Source: an uncultured Fibrobacterota bacterium (GTDB lineage Bacteria > Fibrobacterota > Chitinivibrionia > Chitinivibrionales > CAIOZP01). Taken from it: a stretch of DNA of 17,868 nt. Location of the stretch: assembly GCA_903862805.1 (NCBI GenBank), contig CAIOZP010000380.1, positions 1-17,868 on the forward strand, given 5' to 3'. Within the stretch, counting starts at the first letter, position 1. The number at the start of each line of letters is the position of its first letter. The notes under the pieces are model-generated. The model was given only the letters and a program-made list of their open reading frames with translations. It was not told where the DNA came from and searched no databases. Shown one piece after another: positions 16,238 through 17,868 of the stretch. The translations under genes and the position numbers were made by a program.

Positions 16238-16808
16238 TTATGCACCTCATAACAGAAAGAGAAAGCATTCACGACATTATGGAAGCCCTTATCAAGATAC
16301 AAAATGGCATGACCATACGAAGGAGAAATGAGATTTTTGCCCCAACTGGGAAATCGTTGTTCGCGGAACGCTTCGATCATTCACTGCTCAACTAAAACAG
16401 GATAACAAAACGACGACCTTCGATAACGTCAAAAGTGCTTGCTTGATGAAGGAAGTTCCATCAGGTTTCTGGCAAGTGAAATTTTTCACAAATACCCCAA
16501 AATCGTTGATCGGAAAGAATCCCCAATGATCGGAAGCTATTTTTTCGGATCGGAAAGCAAAATTCATGATCGGAAACAGGTTTTGACTGATCGGAAGCCG
16601 AATTTTCGGATCGGAAAGTGATTCGGCATGATCGGAAAGCAAAATCGTGGATCGGAAGGTCGTTTTGGGTGATCGGAAAGAAATGCGAGTTGATTTTAAT
16701 AGCCGAAATTTCTTTCAGGCTTGCTCGGTATGTTCACACATTAAGTATTTTGCAACTGTTGCCGCATCGCAGCAATGAACTTCTGACAGTCTTTTCACAG
16801 GACGCAAA
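16238..16808. other. Non-coding region with a phased repeat array
   Basis: These 571 bp lie between two divergently transcribed genes and must carry the promoters of both. Short open frames on either strand (for example 16439-16621 on + and 16388-16642 on -) cross the repeats in changing frame and look accidental. Contents: a perfect GTTC-GCG-GAAC inverted repeat at 16359-16369, the GATCGGAA array at 16508-16680, and a leader of about 130 bp with no clear -35/-10 before the lipoprotein gene. Confidence 0.6.
16508..16680 (+). repeat. Nine GATCGGAA direct repeats with a 20-21 bp period
   Basis: GATCGGAA begins at 16508, 16528, 16548, 16568, 16589, 16609, 16630, 16650 and 16671. All eight bases are identical in all nine copies, all are in the same orientation, and the steps are 20, 20, 20, 21, 20, 21, 20, 21 bp. 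The preceding base is always T or G, and the base after is A or G, giving KGATCGGAAR. Between copies the 10-11 bp differ, but most hold a 4-6 bp A/T tract (TTTTTT, AAAATT, TTTT, AATTTT, AAAA, TTTT). A degenerate tenth copy (GATTTTAA, 16692) continues the spacing. The mean step of 20.4 bp is two helical turns, so all copies face the same side of the helix. The first copy lies about 300 bp upstream of the lipoprotein start. Confidence 0.95.
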
Positions 16809-17789
16809 ATGAAATACTCAGTAAAATTCACGAATGGATTCTATCGGGCAACTCTGTTGTCAATCACGGTCGCTGTTGCATTGACATCATCAGGATGTAC
16901 CTCGACCGCGTTTCCTTACCGTCACTATTACACTGAAGAGGCAACGATGCTCACCGGCGTGGAAACAGGCGAACCGACACCGGCCAAAAGTCTTATCGTA
17001 AAAGGCTGGGCCGAAGTTGTACCGCGCAAATCTTCGCTGGACAGTGGCAATGTTACAACAAACCATATCAACCCATATGCTGACGCCGGTGGTTACTCGG
17101 GTCCTGAAACTGTGGTGGTAACGCAGGTTCTTCCGCGTGAAAGGTTCGGATTGGATTTTGGCGTGGCAGTTACCAAACGATTCTCGGTCGGCGGAAGCCT
17201 TATGCTTGGCTATGGATACGGCCCTTCGGCTCCCGATATTTCTTACAACCGATATTCAAATTCAACAACCTCAAGCTATTTGACTTCAACCGTCACGAGT
17301 TCTGGCAGCGACCTGCGCAAGCCATCGTTCGCCGGAGGTTTCTGGGTATCCACCGGAAGCAAATACGATTCGACTTTCAGAAAGCCGCGGGTGCGTTATA
17401 CGTTCAGGCTTATGGTGGCAGACAGGAAAAGCGGTTACATGGACAGGAACCTTACAAGCGATACGGGCTATATCTCCGAACCAATGATCCAGGCGCAACC
17501 GAACTTTGGTCTGCAACTGCCACTAAACAAACACATGGCGGCGTTTACGGGTTTCTCCTTCAATCTCACTACCGGCCAGACGGACAATTTCGATTGCGAT
17601 GGTTGTCTCATTCACGGTGGGATCACATTCTGGCCGATCAAATATCTGAGTATCAAACCGATGGTGTCATATCACATACTGAGCTTTACGAAACGACCAA
17701 TTCCGCTTCTCGGACTGTATGCCAGTTACGACATTCCATTTTCAAAACTCAGAGGCCCATCAGAGGGTTCGGACGATTCAGGAAACTAA
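16809..17789 (+). CDS. Lipoprotein-like, beta-barrel-like outer-membrane protein of unknown function
   Basis: I do not recognise a named family. The 326 aa begin with a lipoprotein-type signal (hydrophobic about 14-29, then SSGC with Cys30), although the lipobox has Ser rather than Leu at -3. After about residue 110, alternating aromatic/Gly strands such as FGLDFGVAVTKRFSVGGSLMLGYGYG, YTFRLMVADR, FGLQLPLNKHMAAFTGFSFNL and YLSIKPMVSYHIL look like outer-membrane beta-barrel hairpins. The DCDGC pair of Cys is near 263-266. AGGA 6 bp before the ATG at 16809 supports the start. Its long upstream region carries the GATCGGAA array, so its expression may depend on it. It could be a small barrel with a lipid anchor, or a barrel whose Cys30 is incidental. 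Confidence 0.75.
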   Translation: MKYSVKFTNGFYRATLLSITVAVALTSSGCTSTAFPYRHYYTEEATMLTGVETGEPTPAKSLIVKGWAEVVPRKSSLDSGNVTTNHINPYADAGGYSGPETVVVTQVLPRERFGLDFGVAVTKRFSVGGSLMLGYGYGPSAPDISYNRYSNSTTSSYLTSTVTSSGSDLRKPSFAGGFWVSTGSKYDSTFRKPRVRYTFRLMVADRKSGYMDRNLTSDTGYISEPMIQAQPNFGLQLPLNKHMAAFTGFSFNLTTGQTDNFDCDGCLIHGGITFWPIKYLSIKPMVSYHILSFTKRPIPLLGLYASYDIPFSKLRGPSEGSDDSGN

Positions 17790-17833
17790 TCATCCGGTGT
17801 GAATTAGAAGCACATAGCCCTGTTATCAAATGA

Positions 17834-17868
17834 CCTCACCCCCTGCCCCCCTCTCCTTCAGAGAGGGG
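17834..17868. repeat. GC-rich hairpin repeat cut by the window end
   Basis: A C-rich stretch (CCTCACCCCCTGCCCCC) leads into CCCCTCTC (17848-17855), a 5-base loop and GAGAGGGG (17861-17868), a perfect 8-bp stem. The composition differs sharply from the neighbouring DNA. It resembles the dispersed CTCACCCCCT...CTCTCC palindromes found between genes in several environmental phyla. No T-run is visible inside the window, so a terminator role for the preceding gene cannot be judged. Confidence 0.5.

Noticed and set aside
16359..16369. GTTCGCGGAAC palindrome as a LexA box
   Set aside because: The arm order differs from the GAAC-N4-GTTC type, and the Fibrobacter-type LexA box I recall (TGC-N-C-N4-GTGCA) is not matched.
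16388..16642. Repeat-containing peptide coded on either strand across the array
   Set aside because: Steps of 20 and 21 bp change the frame from copy to copy, so no repeated peptide is kept, and neither frame has a ribosome site.
16508..16680. CRISPR array
   Set aside because: The conserved core is only 8-10 bp and the spacers are 10-11 bp, far shorter than CRISPR repeats and spacers, and no cas gene is in the window.
16508..16680. Illumina adapter contamination, because GATCGGAA is also the start of a common adapter
   Set aside because: No copy continues into the adapter sequence (AGAGCACAC...), the copies vary after the eighth base, and the strict 20-21 bp spacing with different spacers is not expected from adapter chimaeras.

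Overview
The window looks like a chromosomal segment from a Gram-negative bacterium of the Fibrobacterota / Fibrobacteres-Chlorobi-Bacteroidetes type. This placement is inferred from three things seen in the proteins: a type IX secretion (T9SS/Por)-like C-terminal sorting domain on a secreted enzyme, a Bacteroidetes-like long RodA, and a complete rod-shape (elongasome) cluster. Base composition is near balanced. No tRNA, rRNA, transposase or CRISPR array was seen.

Left half (1-7997), all on the + strand: the 3' part of a TPR/Slt70-like lytic transglycosylase (cut by the window edge) is followed by mreB-mreC-mreD-mrdA(PBP2)-rodA-lgt. The genes are tightly packed: mreC/mreD overlap, mrdA/rodA share an ATGA, and rodA and lgt are 12 bp apart. 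Together they encode the MreB filament, its membrane partners, the transpeptidase and the glycosyltransferase that build the side wall, plus a variant lipoprotein diacylglyceryl transferase. The Lgt lacks several residues known to matter in E. coli Lgt.

Middle (8016-11317), + strand: behind a good sigma-70-like promoter lies a signalling operon of HDOD protein, CheX-type phosphatase, CheY-type receiver and PAS-AAA+-Fis sigma-54 activator. The HDOD gene is interrupted by one in-frame TAG, and the reading frame continues unchanged on both sides.

Right part (11318-17868): a non-coding gap with a terminator precedes an MltD-like lytic transglycosylase with three LysM domains. A secreted protein that I read as a GH75-type chitosanase with a T9SS-like sorting tail comes next. 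It ends in a strong hairpin terminator facing a convergent, unrecognised secreted protein on the - strand. Beyond that is about 570 bp of non-coding DNA, then a lipoprotein/beta-barrel-like envelope protein. The window ends inside a GC-rich hairpin repeat.

The most unusual signal is in the 16238-16808 gap. Nine same-orientation copies of GATCGGAA stand exactly 20 or 21 bp apart (mean 20.4 bp, two helical turns), with unrelated, mostly A/T-tract spacers. This is not coding and is not a CRISPR. It resembles a helically phased protein-binding array in which every unit carries a GATC site.
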